A stretch of DNA of 64,000 nucleotides from an uncultured Nonlabens sp. Its GTDB lineage: Bacteria > Bacteroidota > Bacteroidia > Flavobacteriales > Flavobacteriaceae. Shown piece by piece: positions 1 to 9,461 of the stretch (the stretch's first letter is position 1; the number at the start of each line of letters is the position of its first letter). The stretch lies in assembly GCF_947495285.1 (NCBI RefSeq), contig NZ_CANLXZ010000016.1, forward strand, positions 1 to 64,000. Direction: 5' to 3'. The position numbers and the translations under genes are program-made. Under the pieces are notes generated by a model. It worked only from the letters and a program-made list of their open reading frames with translations. It was not told where the DNA came from and did no database searches.

Positions 1-343
1 ACACAACAGTAGTTAGTATGAGTAGCCAGACCATAAAATCAATAACTAGTAATCATCATTATAAAAATGCTTTCATAGAGACTTTTCAAAAGTAAATTGG
101 TATAAATATGCTGTTCTTCCCATAAATAAATATACAAAAAATATATGACATTATATAACTATATTGGTATTAGATAATGCGTTATGCTATTGTTTAAACT
201 CCATTTTATCACTTTCAGTTCTAAAACTTTTCATTTCCTATTACGGTAAAGAATAAATGTAAGATAAATTGTAAAATTAAGATGGTTAAGTACTTAAACT
301 ATAAAAAGGAATCACTCTAAAAAATCCAGGCGACCTTTAATTA
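1..343. other. AT-rich stretch without a recognised gene
   Basis: I see no credible coding region, RNA gene or strong terminator hairpin here. The only short reading frames are under 30 codons and resemble nothing I know. It is downstream of the GT9 gene, which reads toward it. Confidence 0.5.
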
Positions 344-1375
344 TTAAGACTCTAATACCGTCTTTAAACGTTCCACGACAGTTTTAACTTTTATAGAGCT
401 CGTGGCTTTCTTGTAACCTTTCACCACTATATTACCGAAAATAGAAGTAGGAACGAGTGGAAATTGCTCTCTATTTACGGTGAGCTGATTTTCTTCTGCT
501 TGTGCATATGGTACAAAACCTGCATAGGGATGTGTGTTACCCCATAATGTAATTACAGGAACACCATATAAAGCCGCTAGATGTCCGTTACCACTATCCA
601 TTGCGATCATAGCATCTAGTTGGGATATAACGCTTAATTCGTTCTCAAACGATGTAATGCCTGCCATATTAATGACATTTGAGGTAGTTCCTGCTATAAT
701 TTGTAGTTGCTCTTGTTCTTTCTTTCCACCACCGAATAGCAGTATCGTTATCTGATCATCTTGAGAGATGGCCTTTACAAGTTTCTTTGCTTTCTTTATA
801 GTTATCGCTTTGGTTTTATGTGCAGCAAATGGTGCAAATCCTACCCATTTTGATGTTTTTCTACCTATTTGATCATGAATTTGAGGTAAAACGGCTTCTT
901 TAGATAAAAACTCGTTACCATGCAATCTGATCTTAAAACCTAACTCACGCAGTACATTTGCATAACGCTCTGTACTGTGTGTTAAGGGTTTAAAAAAGCT
1001 AGGATCGTTGATCAATTTCTTTTTTTCAGCGCGTCCTTTATCAATTTTAAATTTAGGGATTCCTCTTAAAAAAGTACGTAATATTTTACTGCGCAACACA
1101 TTGTGAAAATCTGCTACGGCATCTATTTTGAGAGCCTTAATTTCTTTAGAAAGTCGGTAGAGTCCAGATACACCTTTGTGTCTATTACTCACATCTGCTT
1201 CTATAAACGTGATGTCTGGAATATGCTCAAGGATGGAACGGAATCGCTTTCGCGAAAGCGCAACTACCTCAACACTAGGGTAATCTCTTTTTAAGGCCAA
1301 TAAAACAGGCACGCACATAGCGATATCGCCCATAGCGCTTAGTCTAATGACGAGTATGCGTTGAGGTAGCGGCAT
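344..1375 (-). CDS. Glycosyltransferase family 9 (heptosyltransferase-like)
   Basis: A 343-residue GT9-family protein, the family of ADP-heptose:LPS heptosyltransferases that act on the cytoplasmic face of the inner membrane. The N-terminus carries the family signature ILVIRLSAMGD (about residues 7-17), a middle segment VGFAPFAAHKTK resembles the donor-domain start, and near residue 257 lies MDSGNGHLAA followed by GVPVITLWGNTHP, the conserved D-S-x-x-x-H donor-site region. It starts 3 nt after the DUF4254 gene stop, so the two are very likely cotranscribed. Residues 39-45 (LSRKRFR) are encoded by a copy of the iterated 16-bp palindrome. The exact sugar is unknown; in Flavobacteriaceae this gene is often annotated simply as GT9. 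Confidence 0.85.
   Translation of the reverse strand: MPLPQRILVIRLSAMGDIAMCVPVLLALKRDYPSVEVVALSRKRFRSILEHIPDITFIEADVSNRHKGVSGLYRLSKEIKALKIDAVADFHNVLRSKILRTFLRGIPKFKIDKGRAEKKKLINDPSFFKPLTHSTERYANVLRELGFKIRLHGNEFLSKEAVLPQIHDQIGRKTSKWVGFAPFAAHKTKAITIKKAKKLVKAISQDDQITILLFGGGKKEQEQLQIIAGTTSNVINMAGITSFENELSVISQLDAMIAMDSGNGHLAALYGVPVITLWGNTHPYAGFVPYAQAEENQLTVNREQFPLVPTSIFGNIVVKGYKKATSSIKVKTVVERLKTVLES
1245..1260. repeat. Iterated palindrome, exact copy
   Basis: CGCTTTCGCGAAAGCG, inside the GT9 gene, read as (A)LSRKR, the rarest of the three reading frames used. Confidence 0.95.
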
Positions 1376-1378
1376 GGT

Positions 1379-1993
1379 TTACTTTAGAGCTCTAAGGACT
1401 GGATTAAGTTCGTCATCATTATACATTTTCATCTGTTTGTAGACTTTCATATACTTGTTACCGTTAGAAATATCTTCTAAGAGTTGGTCTAGTGCGGTAG
1501 ATAAATCCACACGTTGCTCTAGAAGAATGTCTAGCTTTTTACGGCAGGCGTCTAGGTGATCTTGAGAAGCATCTGTACGAGTTGCTTCTTCATTCATGTG
1601 GTATATTTTTAATGCAAGAATAGACATACGGTCTACAGCCCATGCAGGACTCTCTGTATTAATAGTTGCATTATCCTTAACCATCGCATCGCTATAAAGA
1701 TCTAAAAAATAGCTATCTACATACTCTACCATGTCGGTACGATCTTGATTACTAGCATCTATCTTACGTTTAAGTGTAAGTGCGGCAACTGGATCTATTT
1801 GTGGATCTCTGATTATATCTTCATAATGCCATTGTACAGTATCTATCCAGCACTTGCGATATAATAAATGCTCTATAAGGTTAGAATTACGGTCGTATGG
1901 GTTTTCAAAATCTTGATCTACAGTATTCACTACGTGATAGGTATCGATAACAGTTTGAAAAATTTTATTGGCTTTATCTGAAAACATAAACAT
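1379..1993 (-). CDS. DUF4254 family protein
   Basis: A 204-residue soluble, mainly helical protein that I recognise as DUF4254, a family of unknown function commonly found beside a GT9 gene in Bacteroidetes. It has no signal peptide or membrane segment; charged helices such as LIEHLLYRKCWIDTVQWHYED fill the N-terminal half. Two candidate starts (Met1 and Met3) lie 6 nt apart; I kept the longer. A TAnnTTTG box (2006-2013) lies 12 nt upstream. It is the first gene of the two-gene unit with the GT9 gene, which suggests a role linked to the glycosyltransfer step, but that is inference. Confidence 0.8.
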   Translation of the reverse strand: MFMFSDKANKIFQTVIDTYHVVNTVDQDFENPYDRNSNLIEHLLYRKCWIDTVQWHYEDIIRDPQIDPVAALTLKRKIDASNQDRTDMVEYVDSYFLDLYSDAMVKDNATINTESPAWAVDRMSILALKIYHMNEEATRTDASQDHLDACRKKLDILLEQRVDLSTALDQLLEDISNGNKYMKVYKQMKMYNDDELNPVLRALK

Positions 1994-2005
1994 TATTTAG
2001 AAGTG

Positions 2006-2013
2006 CAAATATA
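2006..2013 (-). promoter_or_regulatory. -7 promoter box for the DUF4254/GT9 unit
   Basis: TATATTTG on the minus strand matches the Bacteroidetes TAnnTTTG -7 element and ends 12 nt before the start codon. No clear -33 element was seen. Confidence 0.5.
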
Positions 2014-2029
2014 AAGATTTAAGAACGCT

Positions 2030-2926
2030 CTAGAATCTAAGAATAAATAGAACTATCATAGTTATAAATGGAATCCATAGTAAGAATTCTTTAACGATCT
2101 TATTTTGTGATTCTTGTACTATTCTAGCGGTAAAGATAGATAGTAGCGGTACTAATAGTAGAGCACTTCCATTCATTATAAAAAATAAAAATCCACAAAT
2201 ACCAGAAAAACCAAGTACCGAAAATCTAGACCTAGCACTTATTGGTATTTTAGGAAATCCGAATAAAAATGCTAGCGAGATGACTAGACCTACACAACTA
2301 ACTATAGAAGAAACAGCAAATAATACATCCATCTCAAAATTTACATAGTAAAAACTTAAATCAAATTTTTTAAATATCCTAAGAAAAATGTTTGTGCCTA
2401 TATATTGATCTACTGTAAATGCAAGAATAGAGACACAATTAATGGCGATAAAAGGGACAGCCCAATAATTAAAATTTTTAAATGAATAGATGACAATGCT
2501 TAAGAATATAATAATAAAGAATAATGCGCTCCAGGAATGAAATAAGGTGGCTATAGAAACCCATAATGAAGCATCAAATATTTTTCTAACAAGTCCGATC
2601 GTAGTGCGCATACTAAGCAATCTTCTTAAGGCGAGTAACAGACAATTATATGCTATAAATATTTGCATGTCAGAGAAGTATACTAATCCTATGACGAGTA
2701 AACAACTGTAAATCCATAAGGAGAAAGAGTTGTTATGAGTAAGTTCATTTTTAAGTGTTATAAATTGAAAAATAGCTATAGACACAATGGCTAGAAAAGA
2801 AATCCAAATAAATTTCCAACCTAAAAAAGGGTGGTCTATTACAAAATAGCCCACCATAATTCCCACCATCAAAAATGTGATAATGTAATGAATAGGTTTA
2901 CTAGTTTTAAAAAAACTGGAAAGCAT
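2030..2926 (-). CDS. Polytopic membrane protein (DUF6427-like)
   Basis: A 298-residue integral membrane protein with about eight to nine hydrophobic segments spread over its whole length and almost no large soluble part. The opening MLSSFFKTSKPIHYIITFLMVG is like the flavobacterial DUF6427 family, which typically sits near purD, as here. Function unknown. It is transcribed away from the small plus-strand gene at 2973 and could share a divergent promoter region with it (2927-2972). Confidence 0.65.
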   Translation of the reverse strand: MLSSFFKTSKPIHYIITFLMVGIMVGYFVIDHPFLGWKFIWISFLAIVSIAIFQFITLKNELTHNNSFSLWIYSCLLVIGLVYFSDMQIFIAYNCLLLALRRLLSMRTTIGLVRKIFDASLWVSIATLFHSWSALFFIIIFLSIVIYSFKNFNYWAVPFIAINCVSILAFTVDQYIGTNIFLRIFKKFDLSFYYVNFEMDVLFAVSSIVSCVGLVISLAFLFGFPKIPISARSRFSVLGFSGICGFLFFIMNGSALLLVPLLSIFTARIVQESQNKIVKEFLLWIPFITMIVLFILRF

Positions 2927-2939
2927 AGAGATTTTTAAC

Positions 2940-2947
2940 TATTTTTG
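2940..2947 (+). promoter_or_regulatory. -7 promoter box for the 73-residue membrane protein
   Basis: TATTTTTG fits TAnnTTTG and ends 25 nt before the ATG at 2973. Confidence 0.4.
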
Positions 2948-2972
2948 CAATCGTAACAAGCAATTTACAGTA

Positions 2973-3194
2973 ATGGAAACTTTATTAGACGCAATAGTAA
3001 GCTTATTTGAACTTATTTTAATTCCTTTTGATGCTTTGAGAGAGCTAGAAAACTCTAGTTGGTTTCTTGCAAACTCTGTATCATGGATCGCAATAGCTGT
3101 CCTAGTGGTTGCTTTTGTGTACTGGATGAAGCAACTTAAAGAGTACGATAAGGATGAGGATAAAACTCAAACTGGTCACTCTTTTTTAGGATAA
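2973..3194 (+). CDS. Small single-span membrane protein (DUF6341-like)
   Basis: A 73-residue protein with an amphipathic N-terminal part (LFELILIPFDALRELE), one membrane segment (about residues 36-51, ending FVYWMKQLK) and a short acidic tail (EYDKDEDKTQ) ending HSFLG. The pattern resembles the small flavobacterial DUF6341 family of unknown function. It lies between the divergent membrane-protein gene and convergent purD, so it is probably its own transcript. Confidence 0.65.
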   Translation: METLLDAIVSLFELILIPFDALRELENSSWFLANSVSWIAIAVLVVAFVYWMKQLKEYDKDEDKTQTGHSFLG

Positions 3195-3205
3195 GAAATC
3201 ACTTT

Positions 3206-4474
3206 TTATAGGTCAAAACCTATATCCGTTCTATAATACATCTTATCAAAACTTAGTTTATCTAGGTTTTGATAAGATTTTTTTAGTGCCTGTTTAAAAT
3301 CAGGTCCGAAACTAGTTACCGCCATAACGCGTCCACCGTTAGTTACTAATTTACCTTCTTTGAGGGCAGTACCAGCATGAAATACTATACTGTCGTCTAT
3401 ATTTTCTATTCCAGATATTTCCATTCCTTTTTCATAGGTTTCTGGATATCCACCTGCCACACACATGACTGTTGTCGCACTTCTAGAATCTAGGATGAGG
3501 TTTTCTTTGTGTAGTTCCGCTTTTGCGAAAGCGTCTAAATGAGCCAATAAATCGCTAGAAATACGTGGTAAGACTACTTCTGTCTCTGGATCACCCATTC
3601 TCACGTTGTACTCAATTACTTCTGGTTCTCCATCTACGATCATTAAACCTATAAATACAAATCCTTTATAAACGATGTTCTCTTTTACAAAACCGTTAAT
3701 AGTAGGTTTTATAACGCGTTCTTCTATTTTTTGCATCAATGCATCGTCTGCAAATGGAACTGGAGATACAGCGCCCATTCCACCAGTATTAAGACCAGTG
3801 TCGCCTTCTCCTATACGTTTATAATCCTTTGCAGTAGGCATTACTTTATAAGAAGCACCGTCTGTCATTACAAAGACACTCATCTCGATACCGTCTAGAA
3901 ATTCTTCTATCACGACTTTATTTGATGCCGCACCAAATTTGCCACCTACGAGCATTTCTTCAAGAGATTCTTTTGCCTCGTCTGCATGCTCGATAATAAG
4001 AACACCTTTACCGCCAGCAAGACCATCTGCTTTAAGAACATATGGAGGTTTAAGACTGTCTATAAAAGACATACCTTCTTTAAGGTTATCCTTAGTAAAA
4101 CTCTTATAAGCTGCGGTAGGCACGTTATTACGCTCCATGAATTCTTTGGCAAATTCTTTAGAACCTTCTAGAACGGCACCTTGTTTAGATGGTCCTATAA
4201 CGTTTACATGTTTTAACTCTTCTGTCTGGAAATAGTCATAAACACCTTCTACTAGTGGTGCTTCTGGACCTACTATTACCATAGTAACATCGTTATCAAT
4301 AACAAATTTCTTTATCGCAGGAAAATCTGTGATTCCCAGATCTACGTTAGTTGCTATTTCATGAGTACCTGCATTTCCTGGAGCTACATATAGCTTGTTA
4401 AGAAGTGAACTTTTAATAATTGAGTGTGCAAAAGCGTGCTCACGGCCACCGCTTCCTAAAATGAGAACATTCAT
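3206..4474 (-). CDS. purD: Phosphoribosylamine-glycine ligase (GAR synthetase)
   Basis: A 422-residue full-length PurD, the ATP-grasp enzyme that joins glycine to 5-phosphoribosylamine in the second step of purine synthesis. The N-terminal domain opens MNVLILGSGGREHAFA; the glycine-rich ATP-grasp loop is VLKADGLAGGKGVLI (about residues 146-160); EYNVRMGDPETEVVLPR marks the metal and nucleotide site. Residues 314-318 (AFAKA) come from a one-mismatch copy of the iterated palindrome. It stands apart from other pur genes. A TAnnTTTG box (4494-4501) lies 19 nt before the ATG. Confidence 0.97.
   Translation of the reverse strand: MNVLILGSGGREHAFAHSIIKSSLLNKLYVAPGNAGTHEIATNVDLGITDFPAIKKFVIDNDVTMVIVGPEAPLVEGVYDYFQTEELKHVNVIGPSKQGAVLEGSKEFAKEFMERNNVPTAAYKSFTKDNLKEGMSFIDSLKPPYVLKADGLAGGKGVLIIEHADEAKESLEEMLVGGKFGAASNKVVIEEFLDGIEMSVFVMTDGASYKVMPTAKDYKRIGEGDTGLNTGGMGAVSPVPFADDALMQKIEERVIKPTINGFVKENIVYKGFVFIGLMIVDGEPEVIEYNVRMGDPETEVVLPRISSDLLAHLDAFAKAELHKENLILDSRSATTVMCVAGGYPETYEKGMEISGIENIDDSIVFHAGTALKEGKLVTNGGRVMAVTSFGPDFKQALKKSYQNLDKLSFDKMYYRTDIGFDL
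3518..3533. repeat. Iterated palindrome, one mismatch
   Basis: CGCTTTTGCGAAAGCG inside purD (AFAKA frame). One base (position 7) differs from the 16-mer, so the dyad is broken at a central pair. Confidence 0.8.
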
Positions 4475-4493
4475 GTGTTGTGTTTATGGAATG

Positions 4494-4501
4494 CAAAAAT
4501 A
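4494..4501 (-). promoter_or_regulatory. -7 promoter box for purD
   Basis: TATTTTTG on the minus strand, 19 nt before the purD ATG. A TTTG lies upstream but only 14 nt away, shorter than the usual 17-23 nt spacing. Confidence 0.45.
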
Positions 4502-4538
4502 AGTTTTACCTTGCTCAAAGATCACTAGAATTATCAAA

Positions 4539-5837
4539 ATGCCATTAAAACTTTTTGACAACATATTAAAAATACAAGGTTTTGAGATCAATAAGGCTCG
4601 TAGAGAGTTGGATAATTTGATTTCTAACGGTACAGTGGGTTTGCTACATCGCAAGGAATCTATAGTACTACACCATCTTACTAACAATCGTTTTTATAAT
4701 AACCTCGTGGTAGATAAGAATGTGAAATGGCATGACCTACCTGTTTTAAGTAAACGTAATTTACAACAGCCGCTGCACGAGCGATTAAGTAAAAATTATA
4801 CCGTAAAGAATATTTTTAAAGGTAAAACGAGTGGTTCTAGTGGACATCCATTTACATATGGTAAAAATAAATATGCTCATGCCATGACTTGGGCAGCATT
4901 TCATTATGCTTATGAGCAGCATGGAATCGATTTAAACACCTCATTACAGGCTCGTTTTTACGGTATTCCTTTGAGTGGTAAAGGTAAGTATATAGAGCTT
5001 ATTAAAGATTTTGTGAGTTATCGCAAGCGTTTTCCTATTTTTAATATGAATGATGAGGTTATAGAAAGCTTTATCAACAAGTTTGATAAAAATACTTTTG
5101 AATACCTAAACGGTTATACAAGTAGTATAGTCTTACTGGCTAAGTATTGCAAGCAAAAAAATTTAGTTCTAAAATCTATCTGTCCGACTCTTAAAATTTG
5201 TATTGTAACAAGCGAAATGCTTTTTCCAGATGACAGATTACTGTTAGAAAAATGGCTAGGAATTCCTGTTATAAATGAATATGGCGCAAGTGAAGTAGGA
5301 TTAATAGCTATGCAAAACGCTCAAGGAGACTTTGAGATCAATCAGCAAAATCTGTATATAGAAGTAGTTGATAATGATAACCAGCCCGTGCCTGATGGAA
5401 CAGTAGGGAGGATTCTAGTAACAGATCTCTATAATCTAGCACATCCTATGATACGTTATGAAATAGGAGATTTGGGTAGTTTGCAAACCTTAGATAACGG
5501 CACAAGAGTTTTAGAAAATCTACAAGGTCGTACTAGTGATATTGCACGATTACCTAGCGGTAAAGTTGTGCCAGGACTGACTTTTTATTACGTTACTAAA
5601 ACTGTAATAAAAGAAGATGTAGATATTCTCGAGTTTGTGGTCATTCAGAAATTACCAAATGCTTTTGAAATCCAGTACGTGAGTAAAAGTGAGATGGATA
5701 CATCTATAAAAGAGAATATTCAAAATGCCATGGACGAATATCTAGAACCAGGATTATCTTTAAAATTTACAAGACTTGAGGTTCTTGATAGAAGCAAACG
5801 AGGTAAGTTGAAACAGTTTATGAGTGAGGTAGAATAA
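4539..5837 (+). CDS. PaaK-like adenylate-forming enzyme (CapK family)
   Basis: A 432-residue member of the phenylacetate-CoA ligase-like branch of adenylate-forming enzymes. The phosphate-binding loop is KTSGSSGHPF (near residue 97), followed by NEYGASEVG (near 246) and RYEIGDLG (near 306), the conserved adenylate-site motifs. In polysaccharide regions such proteins (CapK/WaaK-type annotations) are thought to activate an acyl or amino-acid substituent, but the substrate is unknown. It is the only plus-strand gene among the nearby sugar genes and is convergent with the GT2 gene (9 nt apart), which suggests a role in surface-glycan modification by context only. Confidence 0.8.
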   Translation: MPLKLFDNILKIQGFEINKARRELDNLISNGTVGLLHRKESIVLHHLTNNRFYNNLVVDKNVKWHDLPVLSKRNLQQPLHERLSKNYTVKNIFKGKTSGSSGHPFTYGKNKYAHAMTWAAFHYAYEQHGIDLNTSLQARFYGIPLSGKGKYIELIKDFVSYRKRFPIFNMNDEVIESFINKFDKNTFEYLNGYTSSIVLLAKYCKQKNLVLKSICPTLKICIVTSEMLFPDDRLLLEKWLGIPVINEYGASEVGLIAMQNAQGDFEINQQNLYIEVVDNDNQPVPDGTVGRILVTDLYNLAHPMIRYEIGDLGSLQTLDNGTRVLENLQGRTSDIARLPSGKVVPGLTFYYVTKTVIKEDVDILEFVVIQKLPNAFEIQYVSKSEMDTSIKENIQNAMDEYLEPGLSLKFTRLEVLDRSKRGKLKQFMSEVE

Positions 5838-5846
5838 GGTGTGGTT

Positions 5847-6620
5847 TTATAAGTTTACTTTCATTCTATTCTTTACAAAAAACTGCTCATAAAAAAACCG
5901 TAACATAAACCAGGTGCTTTTAAAAATAGAATACCCTAAATGTGACCTATAAATAGCATAATTATATTTGATAAGATCTATTTTATTAGAAGATAATCCT
6001 TCACCCAGACGGTAACTCGCTATGGGTTCTTGAATTCCTATGGCAAAGTCTGCTTTTTTCATCACGTCTAGCCACATCGCCCAGTCCTGTCTTTTACGCA
6101 ATGCAGGCATGTAGAACTTACCTAGTTCTTGAGCATTATAAATACCAGTAAGGTTTCCTAAGTAATTAGCTTTTAATAATTTTTTAAAAGTCAGTTTTTC
6201 AAATACCTTATGAATAAATTTTGGCTGATGTGCATAAGAGGTAAAAATTTCATAAGCTCCATAACAGAAAGTAGCATTCTCTTCTATCATTGTTCTAATT
6301 TGACATTCTAGTTTGTGTGGTTTCCACAAGTCGTCTGCATCTAAGAATGCTATATAGGTGCCCGTTGCTGCCTCGATACCTTTATTACGTGTTATTCCTG
6401 CTCCAGAATTAATGGTATTTTTTAAGGAAATAAAAGTAACTTGTTGTGAAGTGCTTTTTGATGCATACGCTTTCGCGAAAGCGTAACTACCATCAACACT
6501 ACAGTCATCTATAGTAATAATTTCTAAAGGTCTATAGGATTGTGAAAGAACACTATCTAATGATTCTTTTATAGTTTCTAGACTGTTATAGGTAGGTATG
6601 ATTATAGAAACGAGGCTCAT
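5847..6620 (-). CDS. Glycosyltransferase family 2
   Basis: A 257-residue GT-A fold transferase. The nucleotide-sugar core is visible: SIIIPTYNSLETIKESLDS at the start, TIDDCSVDGS (about 35-44), RNKGIEAATGTYIAFLDADDLW (about 78-99) with the DxD metal site, and RQDWAMWL (about 175) as the ED/QD-like acceptor-side motif. There is no membrane segment except possible peripheral helices at the C-terminus. Its ATG directly abuts the sugar-transferase gene stop (0 nt gap), so it is the last gene of a UXS - sugar transferase - GT2 operon. The helix YAFAKAYA contains a palindrome-encoded AFAKA. Confidence 0.9.
   Translation of the reverse strand: MSLVSIIIPTYNSLETIKESLDSVLSQSYRPLEIITIDDCSVDGSYAFAKAYASKSTSQQVTFISLKNTINSGAGITRNKGIEAATGTYIAFLDADDLWKPHKLECQIRTMIEENATFCYGAYEIFTSYAHQPKFIHKVFEKLTFKKLLKANYLGNLTGIYNAQELGKFYMPALRKRQDWAMWLDVMKKADFAIGIQEPIASYRLGEGLSSNKIDLIKYNYAIYRSHLGYSIFKSTWFMLRFFYEQFFVKNRMKVNL
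6468..6483. repeat. Iterated palindrome, exact copy
   Basis: CGCTTTCGCGAAAGCG inside the GT2 gene, read as AFAKA in the helix following the DDCSVDGS motif, where related proteins usually have a variable A-x-x-Y helix. Confidence 0.95.
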
Positions 6621-8012
6621 CTAGTAGGCTTTTTCTTCACCTTGAAAAACGTTTACGATAGTTTTAAAGATAATTTTTATGTCTATGGCTATATTCCAGT
6701 TTTCTATATAATAGATATCGTTGCGCACACGACCTTTTATATCTTCTTCTGTCTCTACTTCACCACGATAGCCGCTTACTTGTGCTAGACCTGTAATACC
6801 AGGTTTTACAAAATGGCGCACCATAAATTTATCAATACGCTCTGCATACATGTGTGTGTGACTTACCATATGCGGTCGCGGTCCTACGACACTCATATCT
6901 CCTAGAAGTACGTTAAAGAACTGTGGCAACTCGTCTATACTGGTTTTACGTAAAAACTTACCGATTTTAGTAATCCTTAAATCACCACGTGTTACCTGAT
7001 GTAAATGTGCAGTTTTGTTAGGTACCATGGATCTGAATTTATAGCAAATAAACTCTTTGTAATCTAGTCCATTACGTGCTTGTTTAAAAAAGACAGATCC
7101 TTTAGACTCTAACTTTATAATCACTGCTACTACAGGTGTTAACCACGACATAACAAATAGAATGATCAATAATGAAAATATAATGTCAAAGGCTCTTTTA
7201 CCAAATTTATTTGCGACGTCGTCCAGTGGTATTTCTCTAAGAGAAAGGACAGGTGTGAGGCCATAATAATCATAATGCAATTGCTTAGATAGCGCAGCCT
7301 CCCTATCTGGTATAAATTTAAGAGTTCTCAAATTATTATCTGCAAAATCTGTTAGTTCTAATAGTTGCTCATTACTTAGCTCTTTAATAGAGCAAAATAT
7401 CTCGTCTATTTGATATTCTACTACCCATTCTAAAAAACTGTCTATGGAGAACGTGGGAGAATGTACGTCGACTACTTTTTTAGCACGATAACCATAATCC
7501 GTATGGATTTTAAAGAACTCATTTAAACGTTCTGTTTCTTCATTTACACCTAAGATGGCAACGTTTCTATAATTACCGCCTAAAACGCTTCTATAGTTCT
7601 TAAGAATAAAGAATAGACTTATCTTAATTATAGAGATGCTACCTACTGTGGCAGCTATATAATTAAAGATAAAAGTAGACTCTCTATTTAAATCATAGTA
7701 ATATCCAAAAAAGGCAAATACCACAAAACCAAAAAAGACAGATTGCTTTGCAAGGCGCATGAGTAAGGTGGTCAACTTTGTATTGCGGCGTATCTTGTAA
7801 AAGTCCAGTTGCATAGATACGATAATCCAGCAAATACCTATAAATATGCTATAAGTGAGTAGATCAAAATTTTCTACAAAAAAATAAGACGCAGAAAAAA
7901 TAATCAATCCTAAATCTACAATGTAAGAAATAGGTCGTATAAAGCCAGAAAACCGGCCATTACGATAGGCTATACTATCTGCGGATATGTTTTGTAAAGT
8001 CCTTGTGGTCAC
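6621..8012 (-). CDS. Polyprenyl glycosylphosphotransferase (WcaJ/WbaP-like)
   Basis: A 463-residue initiating phosphoglycosyltransferase that moves a sugar-1-phosphate from a nucleotide sugar to undecaprenyl phosphate. About four N-terminal membrane segments, a CoA-binding-like soluble domain ([13 protein letters not shown] onward), a fifth hydrophobic re-entrant helix ([20 protein letters not shown]) and the C-terminal catalytic domain appear in the family order. Catalytic landmarks are [31 protein letters not shown] and [16 protein letters not shown]. The start overlaps the UXS gene by 38 nt, implying translational coupling. It is about 40 kb from the main polysaccharide cluster but could start that glycan. 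Confidence 0.93.
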   Translation of the reverse strand: MTTRTLQNISADSIAYRNGRFSGFIRPISYIVDLGLIIFSASYFFVENFDLLTYSIFIGICWIIVSMQLDFYKIRRNTKLTTLLMRLAKQSVFFGFVVFAFFGYYYDLNRESTFIFNYIAATVGSISIIKISLFFILKNYRSVLGGNYRNVAILGVNEETERLNEFFKIHTDYGYRAKKVVDVHSPTFSIDSFLEWVVEYQIDEIFCSIKELSNEQLLELTDFADNNLRTLKFIPDREAALSKQLHYDYYGLTPVLSLREIPLDDVANKFGKRAFDIIFSLLIILFVMSWLTPVVAVIIKLESKGSVFFKQARNGLDYKEFICYKFRSMVPNKTAHLHQVTRGDLRITKIGKFLRKTSIDELPQFFNVLLGDMSVVGPRPHMVSHTHMYAERIDKFMVRHFVKPGITGLAQVSGYRGEVETEEDIKGRVRNDIYYIENWNIAIDIKIIFKTIVNVFQGEEKAY

Positions 8013-8964
8013 GTTTATTTAATTCTACGGTAGATAACGATTTAAAATAATCATATGTTAACTTCATTCCTTCTTCACGACCTACCTTAGGTTCCCAATT
8101 AAGTATTTTCTTTGCGAGTGAGATATCTGGACGTCTTTTGAGTGGATCGTCTTGAGGTAAATCTCTATAAACTACTTTCTGGTCAGTTCCAGTCATGGAT
8201 ATAATCTCCTCAGCAAAATCGCCTATGGTAATCTCATTAGGGTTTCCTATGTTTACAGGGTCAGAATAGTCACTAAGTAGCAATCTATAAATTCCTTCTA
8301 CCTGGTCATCTACGTAACAAAAAGATCTGGTTTGAGATCCATCGCCAAAAACAGTAATATCCTCACCTCTCAACGCCTGCCCCATAAATGCAGGAATCAC
8401 ACGACCGTCATTAAGACGCATTCTAGGTCCATACGTATTAAAAATACGTACAATTCTTGTTTCCAGACCATGAAATCTATGATAAGCCATAGTCATCGAT
8501 TCTTGAAAACGTTTTGCCTCATCATAAACACCACGCGGTCCTATAGTATTTACATTACCATAATAACTCTCATCTTGAGGATGCACAAGTGGATCTCCAT
8601 AAATCTCACTTGTTGAGGCGATTAATAGACGTGCATTTTTAGCTTTGGCAAGACCTAGTAGATTATGCGTTCCTAGAGAACCTACTTTTAAAGTCTGTAT
8701 AGGTATTTTTAAATAATCTATAGGACTTGCTGGACTGGCAAAATGTAAGATATAATCCACATCACCAGCTACATGTACATAGTTAGAGACATCGTGATTA
8801 TAAAATTCAAAATCTTCATGAGGGAAAAGATGTTCTATATTTTTAAGATCACCAGTAATAAGGTTATCCATTGCTACCACTCGGTAACCTTCTTTAATAA
8901 AACGATCACAAAGGTGTGAGCCTAAAAATCCAGCCGCACCAGTAATAAGAACTCTTTTTTTCAT
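7975..8964 (-). CDS. UDP-glucuronate decarboxylase / UDP-xylose synthase (SDR family)
   Basis: A 329-residue extended short-chain dehydrogenase. It has the NAD-binding GAAGFLG (9-15), the UXS-typical [16 protein letters not shown] stretch, catalytic STSEIYGDP and YDEAKR (Y-x-x-x-K near 147), and [10 protein letters not shown]. These match UDP-glucuronic acid decarboxylase, which makes UDP-xylose for glycan assembly. It is the first gene of the operon with the sugar transferase and GT2. The closest alternative is another UDP-sugar epimerase, but the ASPASP segment favours UXS. Confidence 0.88.
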   Translation of the reverse strand: MKKRVLITGAAGFLGSHLCDRFIKEGYRVVAMDNLITGDLKNIEHLFPHEDFEFYNHDVSNYVHVAGDVDYILHFASPASPIDYLKIPIQTLKVGSLGTHNLLGLAKAKNARLLIASTSEIYGDPLVHPQDESYYGNVNTIGPRGVYDEAKRFQESMTMAYHRFHGLETRIVRIFNTYGPRMRLNDGRVIPAFMGQALRGEDITVFGDGSQTRSFCYVDDQVEGIYRLLLSDYSDPVNIGNPNEITIGDFAEEIISMTGTDQKVVYRDLPQDDPLKRRPDISLAKKILNWEPKVGREEGMKLTYDYFKSLSTVELNKRDHKDFTKHIRR

Positions 8965-8988
8965 TTAATAGATAATTGAATAAGATGG

Positions 8989-8996
8989 TAAAGATA
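8989..8996 (-). promoter_or_regulatory. -7-like box upstream of the UXS operon
   Basis: TATCTTTA on the minus strand is one mismatch from TAnnTTTG, 24 nt before the start codon. Confidence 0.3.
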
Positions 8997-9050
8997 GCAA
9001 AATTGATTGCGTACTTCTAAGTCTTTCTTCTAGATGGTTATTATGGGTTG

Positions 9051-9452
9051 TTAAGCTAATTTAATTCTCCATATTGACGATTTAAAAATAATAGCGATAG
9101 CGATAGACAGAAAAATAATAGCTAAGAAAAATGCATTATTGTTACGATATTCATTTAAAAAATTGAGTTCGTTTTCTGAATCGCTTACTAGCATTTTTAA
9201 GGTGTTTTGATCTTTAATCTCATCACAAAAGGACTTTTTAATACGCTTTACATATTTTTTGCCTTTATAATTTAATTTTAAAAAATGACCACGACGTCCG
9301 TTATTTTGACAATCAGTTATAATAACTGTAACCTGTTTGTTTTTTTCAAAGATTTCTTTTTGAACAAAACCTTTTCTAAACACAATTATACTAATGAGTA
9401 GCATTATTATAGCCCCTATTTTTAATCCATTATTGCGTAAAAAATTAATCAT
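9051..9452 (-). CDS. Hypothetical membrane protein with a small periplasmic or cytosolic domain
   Basis: A 133-residue protein with one membrane segment near the N-terminus (IGAIIMLLISIIVF) and one near the C-terminus (FFLAIIFLSIAIAIIF). Between them is a domain of about 70 residues with beta-like segments (VTVIITDC, FLKLNYKGKKYVKRI) and two cysteines. The layout recalls DUF3592-type proteins, but I do not recognise the family securely. It begins 9 nt after the M23 gene stop and is likely cotranscribed with it. Confidence 0.65.
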   Translation of the reverse strand: MINFLRNNGLKIGAIIMLLISIIVFRKGFVQKEIFEKNKQVTVIITDCQNNGRRGHFLKLNYKGKKYVKRIKKSFCDEIKDQNTLKMLVSDSENELNFLNEYRNNNAFFLAIIFLSIAIAIIFKSSIWRIKLA

Positions 9453-9461
9453 ACAGTTTTT

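Noticed and set aside
8332-8616. Plus-strand open frame opposite the UDP-xylose synthase gene
   Set aside because: It lies wholly inside the clearly conserved minus-strand gene and its translation resembles no protein.
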